Shown: positions 1 through 11,280 of the stretch, piece by piece
Layout of the letters: each line of letters begins with the position of its first letter
Position numbering within the stretch: position 1 is the stretch's first letter
Origin: Sweltsa coloradensis
Lineage: Eukaryota > Arthropoda > Insecta > Plecoptera > Chloroperlidae
Assembly: GCA_024449915.1 (NCBI GenBank)
Contig: JAMZAV010000108.1
Span: forward strand, 1,178,001 to 1,242,000
DNA length: 64,000 bases
Direction: 5' to 3'
Program-made: the position numbers and the translations under genes
Notes under the pieces: model-generated
The model's input: only the letters and a program-made list of their open reading frames with translations
What the model was told of the DNA's origin: nothing
Databases searched by the model: none

Positions 1-3000
1 CTTCCTTTGCAAATCACTGAAATCAGTTAGGAGCATGAAGTTCTCTTTGCAGATAATTTCCTGAGAATTACATTTAAAATTATGAACATGTGTGTTTCAA
101 CTTTCATTGGCATGCGACATGCAAGGAAAGATGTATTCTTGCTAAAATAATTAATTCTGTGTTCTTCCGGAAGTTGAAACCCTATACTAGTATAGTATCT
201 TGTATCAATGCGCGTACATGCTAGCCAAGTGCACCGGCATAACTTCTTATAGGGAACCTAAGTGGGCGTTGTCCGGTTCTCTCCCGTCAGCGAGGTATAG
301 GCGATTAACCCGTGCTAAATGTTTCGTAAGCGATAGCGCGAGAACCCGACCACGGACCGGAATTATATTCATACTGTAAGAAACTATAATCTTTCCTCTT
401 TGCGTGGATATACATAACTCTGCTCTATCACAAATATTAATGACATTTGTTTTGAGTTGAAGTGAACTCTACATTTACACTGTTGCCAAACCTTCCAAAC
501 TGCTCATGAAAAAGCACGTAAAAACATTTTGTCCGTGGCATCAGCATAACATTTGGTATCCGACTTGCTTTGTGGCTACTGTGAGGTCACTGGGTTGTAC
601 TAGATTATACATTACTAATAAAATATCCTTTAATGTGCCAACAAAATCTTGAATGCAAAGTACATTTAGCAACCATGGACAGGCGCGTGGTATGCGAGGA
701 TGCCACAGCTGCACACAACGTGGCTGCGTCTCGCTTAGGTTGCCGCTCAGTCAGAGTACATTTGCGACAGCGCGCAAACATGGGTCCATTTAACTCATAA
801 TAGTTTGAATTCAGGAAGCGTCATCGAGCAAAGTAGAATGCCATCATCTTCTTCACAGAATTATGCATCTTGTGATGTTATTGGTTTAGATTTCTTTTGC
901 GCGAGTCAAAAGATACGGCGAGTTACATTTTCGTACTATGCTAATTCTTATGGGCGCTGAGACCAGAGAGAACCAATTTCCTTCCCGCCTTCAAAACTTA
1001 GGTTCCCTATACCAAAGGAGTAGACTAGATCAAGACCAACAATTCTTTTTTTTTTGTATTTTTCAACTTTTGTTTAAATTACTGTATCTGCTATTTTTGT
1101 GGATGCGTTGGTCCTTTGTTGGCAAACATTTTCATTAGTAATTGCCAATATGGGGCTTAATCTTATGAACCGAGACAGTATTTAGTAAATTCACGCGTTT
1201 TGATAGTGTATTTATTGCTAACATAGCATCCAACAACTTCAATACATAATATAATACTTTATTGGATGATATCCTTTTTGTACAATAGTCTACCCATCTA
1301 CCCTTCTAGAATGTAACCAATTATTACCATCATCCTGATTTTTTACCATCTGGACAACCTTCCTGTTTTGAACACTTTTGCGGTCATACCACTTACTTGA
1401 TCTATTTCTAAAATGTAGTTCTATACAAGCCTACATAGTCTTCATTAAATAGCCCATCTATTGAAACCGACACACTACTATCGAAACACTACTTTGGTTT
1501 TCAATGCTGTATATATGTACTCTTCTTGAATAAAAGTGCTCAACCTTCATGTACACTACTTCTCACATTGTCCCTCAAAAGTCTTACACCTGTACTGTAG
1601 TTAAAATTTGCCTATGTAAATAAAATAAATACTAGTATATTATATTTGCTGTTTTAAAAGCTTTAGAAAGGATTAGTGTAATTATTATCTCTGGAACAGA
1701 AGATGTGACAACTACCTAGATTGGATGTATATTATTATGTAAATGTTCTAAAATTAATATTGAGTAATTTCCAATTGCGCTATGAATAGGATATGGTGAC
1801 GACTGCCAAGTATCATCGAAACTACCATAATAGGTAAATGAAACTTGTACTCTGTTATCTGTGCTAAAATGGTTTGGGAACACTTAAAATGCTCGTTCTT
1901 GTGAATGGTTGTGGTTGCACAAAAGTGTGAATTTGATAATTATTGCTTACATTTAATGAAAATGCACTAGCATTGCTCATAGCATAATGTTATTTTGTTG
2001 ATTGTCTTTGCTTTAATAAGAATAGTATTGTTGCAAGTTGTACTTATAGTCATGTACGTATGTCAAGAAAATGTATACCTACCTAGTAACACAGGGTTAT
2101 TCTATTTTGACAAGAAATTATCAATTAGCTTCGAATAAGGTGGAAATTTGCTCTAGTTTCCACTACAGTATAATATGACATTCTACATAATAATGTATAT
2201 ACACCTTTTTAACCGATCATATATTTTTTGCTGTCACATTTAAAATACTGTTGTATATTCAACTTGATCTATTTTCTACTTTTAAAAATAGTAAAAGAGT
2301 ATAAATTGTAATTTTAAAGCATAATTCCTATGTAATCATTGGGTGTATTTCAATAGCTAATTTTAAATTGTGATTGCTGAGTGATTGCTGGTTTAGATAT
2401 ATTGTTTTCCAAGGGCTGTTATACAGTTGCCTCCTAAAACTAAAACCTATTGAGTTGTAATAGACAATAGGTCCGTTTGTTCGCATACACTATTGTGAAA
2501 GTGTAAAGGCTTGTTTGTTTGCTTCAGTGTACAACTCTAGCATACACTTGCCCGATAGCCCGCACTTTGGAGTGTTTACACACTAGGTCTGCAAACAAAC
2601 ATACCTTCAGATTGATAAATGTACCACGAGATCGGGTAATGACTGCCCTTATTCAACCAGATATCATGTATCAGGTTTACTTATTTCTGTATTGCACTTC
2701 CTATGTAAAAAAAAGTGTGAAATTAATGTTTTGTCACTGAATGGGCTTAAATTAATTGTATGTTATGGATTAAACGAGATTATAAGTTAAATGCTGTTTT
2801 TTTTTCCTACGTCCTCTTCTGGTCACGCAGAAGTTTAGAGAATGTAAGAAAACCTAGCAGAACATTGTAGGGTATGCCAACATGTGTACCTAATATGTAG
2901 ACAACAGGATTTATTGAAGCAAATTCCTATAATTTTGAGGTTTCTTTTTGGATTAGCATAGTCAAGACTTTAAATTTGACTTATGCTATATGAGTATGAG

Positions 3001-3137
3001 AAAAAAGGTTGTTTTTGTCCGTTTGTTTGCTCTCTACCAGACAAATGGCTACTATGATCATGATAACTTTTTCATGGGGTCTTCTTGCCTCATTATTGGG
3101 TCATAATAACATGTCTGCTGATCTCGTTAACCACAAG
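1..3137. other. AT-rich DNA without recognisable gene
   Basis: Only short chance reading frames (under 75 codons) are present. No splice-flanked conserved peptide was recognised on either strand and no complete repeat boundary was found. It could hold a 3' UTR of a gene left of the window, but nothing supports that directly. Confidence 0.5.
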
Positions 3138-3190
3138 CAGTGGCGTATGCCCCCCCTCGCCCTCTTGTTCTGGCGCCCCCTAAGCCTTTG
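3138..3190 (+). mobile_element. hAT-like terminus followed by C-rich tract
   Basis: CAGTGGCGTATG followed by a C-rich run is the terminal type seen in several complete elements of this window (for example 18266-18811). No matching right end with a target duplication was found, so it is a solo or degraded end, possibly belonging to the transposase relic near 4046. Confidence 0.4.
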
Positions 3191-3395
3191 AATTGATCCA
3201 CTTCAAAGTCCCAAATTAGCATCTTCCATTGCTACAGGTAGACTAGTTTGAGTTTGAAGTTCTGCTCTGTTTAGGCACAAAGTGCTGTACAAAGTATTTG
3301 CTCTGTCAAAGTACCTTCTAAATTCAAAAATAAATCTTCCAACGGCAAGTTAGATTAATCAAGTCATGCGAAGCCAAACTAGCAGAAAAACCAAT

Positions 3396-3649
3396 AAGTG
3401 TTGGCTCTGGCACTAAGCGTTCGACTCTGATTCGGGAGGTCCAGGATTCAAATCCCGTCGAGACCGGCAATCCTGACTGAAGGTTTTTTCCGAGGTTTTC
3501 CTCGGTCGTTAATGCGAATGCAAGGGATTGAGGAGTCTTAAACAGCCCTCTGACATCCCTTCACATTTGTCCTATCCGCAACATACCTAGTTCACGGGGC
3601 ATATTGCACCCTATAACAGGTTTAATTCCCACGATTTAAAAAAAAAAAA
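3396..3649 (+). mobile_element. tRNA(Gln)-like SINE, copy 1
   Basis: The head has a degenerate A box (TGGCTCTGGCAC) and a B box (GGATTCAAATCC). The anticodon-arm region, TTCGACTCTGATTCGGG, folds with the loop CTCTGAT, putting CTG at the anticodon position, as in tRNA-Gln. The body follows (GAGACCGGCAATCCTGACTG, then GAAGGTTTTTTCCGAGG), and an A-rich tail at 3637-3649. Further copies of this family: 26340-26555, 27705-27844, 44668-44850 and 44861-44990. Confidence 0.75.
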
Positions 3650-3729
3650 CTATCAGAAATGCCCTCAGATGAAGCGTTCCTTGATATTATTAAAGGCCCA
3701 GTCCACTCTTCAAACATCTTTCTGCAGAA

Positions 3730-4046
3730 GGCAAAAAGCTTAATATTGACACAGCATTAGAAATCATTCAAGCTAATGACATGTTAAGTGTTATCCAAAT
3801 TTGTCCACCTTATTGTATCAAATCTTTCTTACATTACCGGTATGCAGTGCGTCGGCTGAAAGAAGGAAGGTTCAGCAGGCTCAAGGCTATAAAAAAAACG
3901 CACAGTCAAGGGTCAACCATGTTAGAAGTCGTTTATCCAATTTATCGTTGCCAAATATTGAGAGAAACCTGGTCGAATCACTTGATTTTAATAACGTGCT
4001 AACAAACTTTGCAAACGTGAAACCAAGAAGACAAAAACTCCTGTAA
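3730..4046 (+). pseudogene. Decayed hAT transposase, C-terminal (dimerisation) end
   Basis: Relic of the C-terminus of a hAT-superfamily transposase of the DUF4371/ZMYM-like group. Seen: the segment LTLPVCSASAER, which resembles the family's conserved LP(V)xxASAER motif, then about 25 residues that no longer match, then RLSNLSLPNIERNLVES and LDFNNVLTNFANVKPRRQKL, ending in TAA. The last part matches the usual LS-L-L-IE/ER-LDFDD-FA-KARK tail of these transposases. The upstream part (ANDMLSVIQICPP) sits in another frame, so there is at least one frameshift, and the FSKLKxIKxxLRSTM segment is lost. A hAT-like terminus, CAGTGGCGTATG, lies at 3138 and may be the same element's left end, with a SINE inserted between. 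Non-functional. Confidence 0.65.
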
Positions 4047-4049
4047 AAG

Positions 4050-6950
4050 GAACGAATTACGAACGCACTCAAAGCAGGCAATTCTCCGAGCTGCAATGAC
4101 AAGTGAGACTTGATATATCGATCGGTCGAAGTGGAATTGGTGGCCGCCATGTTGGACGGCATGTAAAAAGCAGCAAATACTGCGAAAAACTCGATCGGAG
4201 ACTTTCAAAACGGCCACATTCATTTGTACAGCCACAGATAGCGCATGCTGTCTCCTCATATTATTCATTCCTCCTTGGTTTAAACGATGTGAAATTTCAC
4301 TTAATTAAATCTCAATTAAGCATGGTTGTATACATGATTCGTTGATTCATGAAACGCTAAATTGCAGTGGTTCGGCCATTCTTGACAGACATACACTGTC
4401 ACAGATGAAGTCCCATTTGAGTTCCGTTGCAAGGCTCGTTAGCTGCGCTCTCTTTCTAATAATTCCGAAATTAATAAAAATTTACAAAACATAAGAAAAA
4501 ATTACCTACTCTATACGTATCAAAAACATTCTACTTGATTGTAGATTGCATTAAATTGTGGACTGTGATTTTTAAAATGATGAATACTAATTTAAGTATT
4601 GTGAAGGAATTTAAATCAATCAATAGCCTGGATCAAATAACTGAATCCTATACATTTAGAATTAAGATCATGTATATAATTTATGTTTTGCAAAATATCA
4701 CATTAGTTGCAACAACTTGAATACAAATTATTCTTGTGCATAAATTGACCAAAATATATAGTACAATATGTCATATTTTAAACTATAGTGTTATGAGAAA
4801 ATGGAGCAAGCTATTGAACAGACACGATTTGACTGGATTTCTGTTGCTTAACGTCGCATATTAATGCACTAAGGCTTATTCGAGATGACTGAGTGATGAT
4901 AGATCATAAATTTATAATGAAGTACTATAACAAAAAAGTTCAAACATATGCCTTACGTGGGATTCGAACTCAAATCTTCATAAAGCCATACTATTATGCT
5001 ATGGATCAGCGAAGGCGATCCCACATACATATGATAGCAGATGAGGTGATTGAGGAAGATGTTGAAGATGTGGTTGTGTCAGGCCTGGCTGGCAAGCAAT
5101 AAATACGAAGCCCAAGAAAAGGGGAGTGTGAACTAAAAACCCAATTTAATGTTGGATAGGGGGTTAATTCAAGGTATATCAAATAATAAACGGATGTTTA
5201 AAAGCAAAATTCTTATTTGTTGTAAAAACACTTCCAAGAAACATTTAATTTAATAAACTTCACATTACAATCATTAGGTACTTTATATAATCAAAAATGT
5301 GTAAATTTAATATGTGTACTTAGTTGAACAATATGTACAATCTTATACATAATGTAGATGCATTAGTAGTTAGTACATATTATTTTAAAAAGAAAAATTA
5401 TGTACTACCAACATCTAGGACTAACTTTAACAACATATCTTAGAAATAAACTTAGTTTAGCAAACTGTTCAGTACAAAGATGTAATTACTCCATTCTTAA
5501 TTTGTGCATTTTGTAATTAGAACTACATAATGTGTGGCAAAGTACAAGACTGTTGAAATAATTTATAATCAGTAAATGACTACCATAAAACAATATAAAA
5601 AATGTTGATGTATCAACTAATTAAAAGAAAACATAAAAAATAAAGAATTAGCAGAGCATTAATCTTAAGGGGTCATTTGAAAATAATTAACATAAGATTA
5701 CAAATGATAATTATGAATTATTTTCAAATGACTAATTGATAATCAATGAATTAGCTGCATATTATCTACTTTCAATTTGAAAATGAGTAGATAAATTGAA
5801 ATGTGTGTGCAAAACCTACCCCATGTACAGGGTGCTAGTCAGTGACCAAAATTTGGCTCGATAGAGTAAAAGATACACGTATCATTAAATTCATTACAAA
5901 TATATTAATAATACAACAAAGACACCTACTAACACAATTACGACACTTGCAATTTGCAATACAACTAGATTAGTACGTACTTGACGGTACAATTAAGTCT
6001 AGACTACGTACATAGAAGCTAGCACTTAACAAAGCTTTGCCACCTATTAGTTACAAACTGCTAAATGTTCTACTGGTACGGGAAGAAAAACTCCATTTCA
6101 TGTAATTAGAGAATTATTGCTATGAAACAGAAATTAAAAGCTGTGCTTTAACAACTCACAAAGTCAGTTAAAGCCAAAAGCTAAAAGCATAGTACGCTAC
6201 ACATTAACAAGTACAGTATAAATACAACATCAATATAAATCTAAAAACTATGTTGAAAGTGAGGTTTACGTATTTATGATAGATACCACTATAGAATTTA
6301 TTACTAAGATAGTGAGCTACCTAGTCAGATTTACTTACTGATATATTTAAACTACTCTTCTCTTAAATCTAGCCTATCAAAACTTAAAGGTGCCACTAAA
6401 GGTTTTAGGTTTGCAAACATGGGGAACATAACTAAAGTGAGAGGTTTAATTGGCAGTTTGTCAAGTTCTGATTGCCAGGTTTTCTTTAAATGTTATAACT
6501 ATGCCCGTGGTATTGTGATCAGTGAAAAGAATCACTCAGTATAGTTGTTGAATGGAGTTGGATCCACGGTTATTTGGTTAGGGAGGGTATCGCGCAAGTA
6601 TGCCAAGTGATTCATGACATTAACTGTAGCCTAATTATCAAACAACAACCCTACAAAGTTGAAAGTAGTAGGACAAACTGTGCAATAGGGAAGGCTCGCC
6701 AGTTTTAGATATCAACGTTTGTGTACAGAATTAGTAGATATTCACTTAAAAACACCATCGCGGTAGTTTATAACAATCCAAAGTAAATACTTTCTATTCC
6801 ACAGAGGAACAAATTTTTACTTTAACAATTTCTCGCGCTTTTATTGTGAAAAGACGTGTGACGTCATAACCCTAAAGACATTGTTGGTTATGAATGAAAT
6901 TGACCACGGTCTTCTAGATCATGAAGCAAAATTCGCTGCTCGGCCGTTCA
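4050..6950. other. AT-rich intergenic DNA
   Basis: No gene recognised. 5100-6400 is especially AT-rich with many stop codons in all frames. The only supportable item is the tRNA-like segment near 4960. Confidence 0.5.
4925..5015 (-). mobile_element. tRNA-like SINE head, minus strand
   Basis: On the minus strand a B-box-like GAGTTCGAATCCCAC lies downstream of a degenerate D-arm region. The rest of the cloverleaf does not fold convincingly, so it is a tRNA-derived repeat and not a tRNA gene. Confidence 0.4.
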
Positions 6951-6989
6951 CCACCTCGTGTTAAAACAATAGTTCCTTGTTGGCATTTT

Positions 6990-7200
6990 CTTTATATTTT
7001 CGTCGGGGACCTTGCCCCCTTCCCTTGACGACCCCCCGGCGACGATGACAATGGCACAACGAACGATGACACAAAGACGATGACGACCGCGATGTGAGAA
7101 ACCCCCTTCCTCCCCTTACCCGTGGCTGGTTCTGACCAGCAAGGGCTCCCCCCCCCCCCCCCCTAGGGCTAGAGTGGTGCATTATGACCTAACGCAGTGT
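6990..7200. repeat. Dispersed repeat, copy 1 (partner at 33720-33965)
   Basis: Shared blocks in the same order as near 33720-33965: CCCTTGACGACC, a GACGA-rich run, CGAACGATGACA, ATGACGACCGCGA, CCCGTGGCTGGTTCTGACCA, and a tail ATTATGACCTAACG. A poly-C run of 17 at about 7148 interrupts this copy. The 3' block CTAACGGTTGACG also appears alone near 8390. The reading frame across it reflects low-complexity sequence and is not a gene. Confidence 0.7.
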
Positions 7201-7307
7201 TGAATCCAGCCCCCTCGGGAATAAATTGACTACATGCACTATAATATATTCCTTCATTTTTTAAATGTCACTTTGCCGTTTTTGAAAGGGCACGAACATA
7301 TTGCTTT

Positions 7308-7905
7308 GAAGGTTGTTAAGGTTTATGTTTGTAATTGTAATCAAATAGGCAGACCCTACGAAAAACGTGTGGGCAACTCACGAGGTCAAGAACTAGATTT
7401 GTAAATGTATGGTCATTCAAAGGGTTCCCACTTCTGTTTAGGGAATTCCAAATTATGTCTTCTTTTGTATGTTGGCTCGCAGTCGAACAGATGGAGTATG
7501 TTGGGTAAATGGTCAGTGTACTTTTCGATGTGAAAACACTATTCGTAACATGCTAGGCATCCTGTAAAAGAGGGTCAACCCGTTTTCCTTGTTATACCTA
7601 CCGTGTACTGCATCCCTTCATTCCCACCACTGGCTGAGTGGTCAATAAACTAACGGTTTTGATCGGCACATTGGTATTTATTTACTGCATTATTTTTTTT
7701 AATCTCGTTTGAATTCATTTGCGGTTTTAAGGGTGGTCGAATTATGCTTGGTAGGTTGTTAAGGTTCATGTTTAATTGTAATCAATGGGCACTGACAAAC
7801 GTGCGGCAGCAACTCACGAGCAAGATAGATTTGTATGTATTGGTAGTCAATGGTTACCATTTGTTTTAGGAATTCCTATTAATCCATTTGTAGTTGTCGC
7901 ATCGA
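7308..7905 (+). repeat. Two diverged direct repeats about 440 bp apart
   Basis: GGTTGTTAAGGTTTATG near 7312 and GGTTGTTAAGGTTCATG near 7752 each start about 150 bp of similar sequence: GTAATCAA, AACGTG, GCAACTCACGAG, TAGATTTGTA, TTAGGAATTCC. The copies have diverged by substitutions and small indels, so this is an old local duplication. Confidence 0.65.
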
Positions 7906-8169
7906 AACAAGACGTAATGTTTGTTTAAATGCATTTACTTTTTCTGTGACATATTCGGAACCATTTTGATCAGGACCTGAAAATGAGGTTCAATCTGATC
8001 TTTCCTTGTGATTAGGCTAAACAGAATTGCTTCATTAGACATTTTCAAAAATCGTTCAGCATTCGGAAATAACTGTTCTAACCCGTTTGGAAAAGTATGA
8101 TTGATTTTGGCCTAACGATTATCGTTTTTAATTATTTCGAAGGTAACTTTAGGGATCTTTTAGCGTCAG

Positions 8170-8380
8170 CAAAACACAAAAACTACATTATTTTGGTATT
8201 GCGTTCAGACCACAACTTTTTTCTAAAACGCACCAAACGCACTCTTAAAAACCTGATTTTCAAAAATTTTGCCTGCGGCGCTATTGTTGGGGGGCTTCGC
8301 CTCTCGAACTCCCCGTACTTTGACCCCAAAGTAATACCCCCGGGATCTTCAATAGCCCCCCGGGATGAACAGTCTGAATT
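8170..8380 (+). mobile_element. hAT MITE-family fragment
   Basis: It shares GGTATTGCGTTCAGACC, ACTTTTTTCTAAAACGCACC and CCTGATTTTCAAAAATTTTG with 41930-42010 and, inverted, with 11075-11280. All carry the CGCCTGCGG-type G/C-rich segment next to an element end. No complete termini were found here. Confidence 0.5.
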
Positions 8381-8429
8381 CAACACTGACCTAACGGTTG
8401 ACGTGTCCTTAATCCAAATAGCCTAATCC

Positions 8430-9500
8430 AAAAATCTTTATAAATGTTATCATAAAACCATTAATCATTAAAAATGTATGCACAAATGTGCAAATGTTAT
8501 ACGGTACCTATCTTGTTATACAAATTATTGTTTATTGGTATTTCTTAATTATACTACAAACAAATTTTATTTCAAAAGTGCTTCTATAAGATAGCCTAAT
8601 CATCAAAAATGCTGTTTTTTCAATGAGCACACGGTGATTGGTTGTAGGGTCATGTTAGGGTTATGACGTATTGCACTGTTTTTTTCCGCCATTATTACGC
8701 TAAAACTTGAGCTCACTTTTATGACTGAAAATTTTTTTTTAAATAACAGAAATTTTATATTTATGTAATCAGAAACTGTCCCTGAATACAATAGAATAAA
8801 AAATAATTGTGATTTCCCTATTGGAATATAGAAGAATGAGACTAAGACTGATATGTACCAAAGGATTTTATCATTTAGTTTTTACATTCTTACCTACTTG
8901 TCTAGGCCCAATTGTACTTGTTTTTTAAGTTCAATAAAACGTTTGGCCTAAAGACTAATAGGCCATGTCTTTTTATAGGTATAGCCTACCTACTACAATA
9001 TAGAGAGAAGTTTGAAATCATTCATTAGATCGACCTAAGCCCACTCACTGTACTTCATAACAGATAGGCCTAGGCTAAATTTTTTTAAATGGCGGAAAAC
9101 ATATTTTCTTTGACTGGACATTTTTTTTCAAGCCAGGTCCCCATGGATATTACAGATATACAACAATATCAAACACTGAACATTCAGCCTCCACTGTACA
9201 ATTGTTTGGTCTTGGGGAAGTAAAGATTTAAGTTGGGTAGGTACGTGGGATCACACAAGACTGAATTTCACCATTATCTCTGCAAAAATGTGCAGCAAAT
9301 GCTATGTAGGGCCTATTAGAATAGGGTGTGAAAGATTTGTAGATTCACATTCATTCTGAAAAAAATGTAAGCCTTGAAATAAATTGCATACAAAATTTCA
9401 ATTCCACTACGGTAAGATTAGGGACTAGTTTGTTCCCCACTACTGTCAAAACAACCTAATCTAATATGCAACAATACAACATGATCAATGCAATTTTCAA
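8430..9500. other. AT-rich DNA downstream of MRGBP
   Basis: No gene recognised. It may include alternative, longer 3' UTR of MRGBP on the minus strand. Confidence 0.4.
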
Positions 9501-9501
9501 A

Positions 9502-9507
9502 TTTATT
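9502..9507 (-). promoter_or_regulatory. Candidate poly(A) signal of MRGBP
   Basis: AATAAA on the minus strand, about 73 nt downstream of the MRGBP stop codon. It is the nearest canonical hexamer and would give a short 3' UTR. The region is AT-rich, so chance occurrence is possible and other hexamers lie further on. Confidence 0.45.
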
Positions 9508-9579
9508 GAATCCTATGTTTTGCGTTCATTTGCTGTTGAAGTTTACGGTTCATAATTATTATACATAAAGTAATCCGAC

Positions 9580-10761
9580 TTAATTTCTTCTTCTCTTGAT
9601 TGGTGGTGGAGTCGGTGTGGATATGGGACTCGATGACTTTGTAGATAAGGAATCTGTTACGGAACCACGAGTCGGCAGAGATCTCTTCGTAGCGTTCCGT
9701 TTCGGGACCTCCTCGACTGATGGTGGTTCTCTCCCTCGATCCTTTTTTGATTCCGCCTTCGATTCTTTGGCTTCCCTTTTAGAAGAAGAATTTCGATGCT
9801 TCGACGGTGATCTCGAGTCCTTGTCAGTTGAACTGCGTCCGGAATGCGAAGCGGATTTCGAACCGGATAGGTTCGCAGCGGCTCGAGGCCCTAGTGGGCC
9901 CGACTTGGAAATGTTGGGAGATGTAGGAGGGGACTTGGGTGAGGGAGATGATGAACGTTTTGAAGAGGGAAAGGAAGATGATTTTGAAGAGGGGGTAGAT
10001 GAAGACTTTGAAGGAGTTGATGAAGATTTTGTACTTGGGATGGATGAAGATTTTGTACTCGGGGTAGATGAGGATTTTGAACCAGGAGTGGATGAGGATT
10101 TTGAACCAGGAGTGGATGAAGATTTTGAACTAGGAGTGGATGAGGATTTTGAGGCGGGATTAGACGAAGTCTTCGAAGTGGGAACTGACGAAGATTTCGG
10201 AACTGGTGTGGTTGAAGACCGTGGAACTGGCGTAGTTGTTCCTTTTGAAGGAGAACTTGTTGGAGATTTTACCGCAGGAGTAGCAGATTTAGCGACGTTT
10301 GTACTTGCTGGTTTAGGCCCAGATGAAGATGGCGATTTCAAGACACTCAAAGGTGCGGACTTTGAGACGGGAGTAGATGGTTTTGAATCTTTTTTACTCT
10401 CTTTCTCTTTGTTGCTCTTCTTGTCGTGAGTACCGGAACTGGCTTTCTTGGAGGAAACCACCGTGCTAGATGGTTGCACGCCCTGTTCCACACTTGACTT
10501 CTCCTTGATCTGGTCGACTTTCGCAACTTCTTTTGACGTACCCTCCTTGTTTTCCTTCTTGATGTCTTTCATACCCTTGTAAACCTGCAGCTCGCGTTTC
10601 ACTTCCCGTTTCACCTCTGACTCTGTCTCTGGCTCAGAGATGGGTTCGTTTTGAGCTACGTAAGGGGCGGTTGGTTTTTCATCCATCAAGAAAGAAAATT
10701 CGGAGTATGGAAGGTCAAAGTCCAATTCAGAATTGGGGAACGGTATCTGCTCACTATCATC
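9580..10761 (-). CDS. MRGBP: MRGBP homologue, coding exon 3 with expanded Ser/Pro/Thr/Lys-rich tail
   Basis: Last coding exon, 393 codons plus stop, entered through the acceptor TGTTTCCAG with GAT as first codon (phase 0, matching exon 2). The first residues, DDSEQIPFPNSELDFDLP, align with human ESEILPFPNPERNFVLP. The final residues KRRRN match the human basic C-terminus KRRRT. Between them the human protein has about 100 residues, whereas this exon has about 350. First comes an acidic/Lys-rich stretch (KREVKREL and KKENKEG motifs), then a long Ser/Pro/Thr/Lys region. Part of that region is an 8-residue tandem repeat of the type SSTPGSKS, encoded by a roughly 24-bp minisatellite at about 9960-10210, and it is followed by SP-rich and KR-rich segments. 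Total spliced protein is 474 residues. Known: the family binds MRG proteins within NuA4/TIP60. Inferred: the tail is disordered and rich in possible proline-directed phosphorylation sites. The long open frame on the opposite strand here is a shadow of this low-complexity exon. Confidence 0.9.
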   Translation of the reverse strand, partial: DDSEQIPFPNSELDFDLPYSEFSFLMDEKPTAPYVAQNEPISEPETESEVKREVKRELQVYKGMKDIKKENKEGTSKEVAKVDQIKEKSSVEQGVQPSSTVVSSKKASSGTHDKKSNKEKESKKDSKPSTPVSKSAPLSVLKSPSSSGPKPASTNVAKSATPAVKSPTSSPSKGTTTPVPRSSTTPVPKSSSVPTSKTSSNPASKSSSTPSSKSSSTPGSKSSSTPGSKSSSTPSTKSSSIPSTKSSSTPSKSSSTPSSKSSSFPSSKRSSSPSPKSPPTSPNISKSGPLGPRAAANLSGSKSASHSGRSSTDKDSRSPSKHRNSSSKREAKESKAESKKDRGREPPSVEEVPKRNATKRSLPTRGSVTDSLSTKSSSPISTPTPPPIKRRRN

Positions 10762-11074
10762 CTGGAAACAGAAGCCATGTTGATTACAAATTAATATGAT
10801 TGATACGGGTACTATTGCATTGCTAGGTAGGCCGTACCTCTGCAAATTTTTTGCAAAGCAAGTTTTTAAAAGTTAGTGATCCAGGCTAAAACAGCACAGC
10901 TATGAGTAGCTAGATTATAACTCTTTTCTAGCTAATTACAAATGTGGCTTCTATATTAGTTGAGGCAGAGACAACATACCAGTAGACAGTACAGTTGGAA
11001 CAATGAGAGATGACGACAATTTAAGTTTTTTACGAGTGAGCGCAGCGAACTTAGTCTATCAATGCAGGTCAAGC

Positions 11075-11280
11075 CAGTGGCGGATCCAGGGGGGGTAGGG
11101 GCGATCGCCCCCCCTTGATCCTTGAAAAGCTAAATTTTATTCTATAATGAATATGTTCAGCCACCAGAAATGTCAATGTTTTCTTGCAATTTTGAAATTT
11201 TTTGAAAATCAGATTTTTAGAGTGCATTCGGTGCGTTTTAGAAAAAAGTGGCGGGCTGAATGCAATACCGAAACAATGTA
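11075..11280 (+). mobile_element. hAT-like MITE end in MRGBP intron 2
   Basis: It begins CAGTGGCGGATCCAGGG, a typical hAT terminal sequence, followed by G-rich then C-rich runs. The rest is the inverted counterpart of 8170-8380 (complement of ACTTTTTTCTAAAACGCACC). No right terminus with a matching 8-bp flank was found. Confidence 0.55.

Noticed and set aside
6961..7182. 73-codon Gly/Arg/Ser-rich frame
   Set aside because: It spans a poly-C run and a dispersed GACGA-rich repeat. Its partner copy at 33710 has a similar low-complexity frame, so both reflect the repeat.
9596..10429. 277-codon open frame rich in Asp/Glu/Phe on the plus strand
   Set aside because: It is the exact antisense of the Ser/Pro/Thr/Lys-rich MRGBP exon. 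The repeated DEDFE pattern is the complement of the coding minisatellite. The minus-strand frame has family homology and splice sites; this one has neither.
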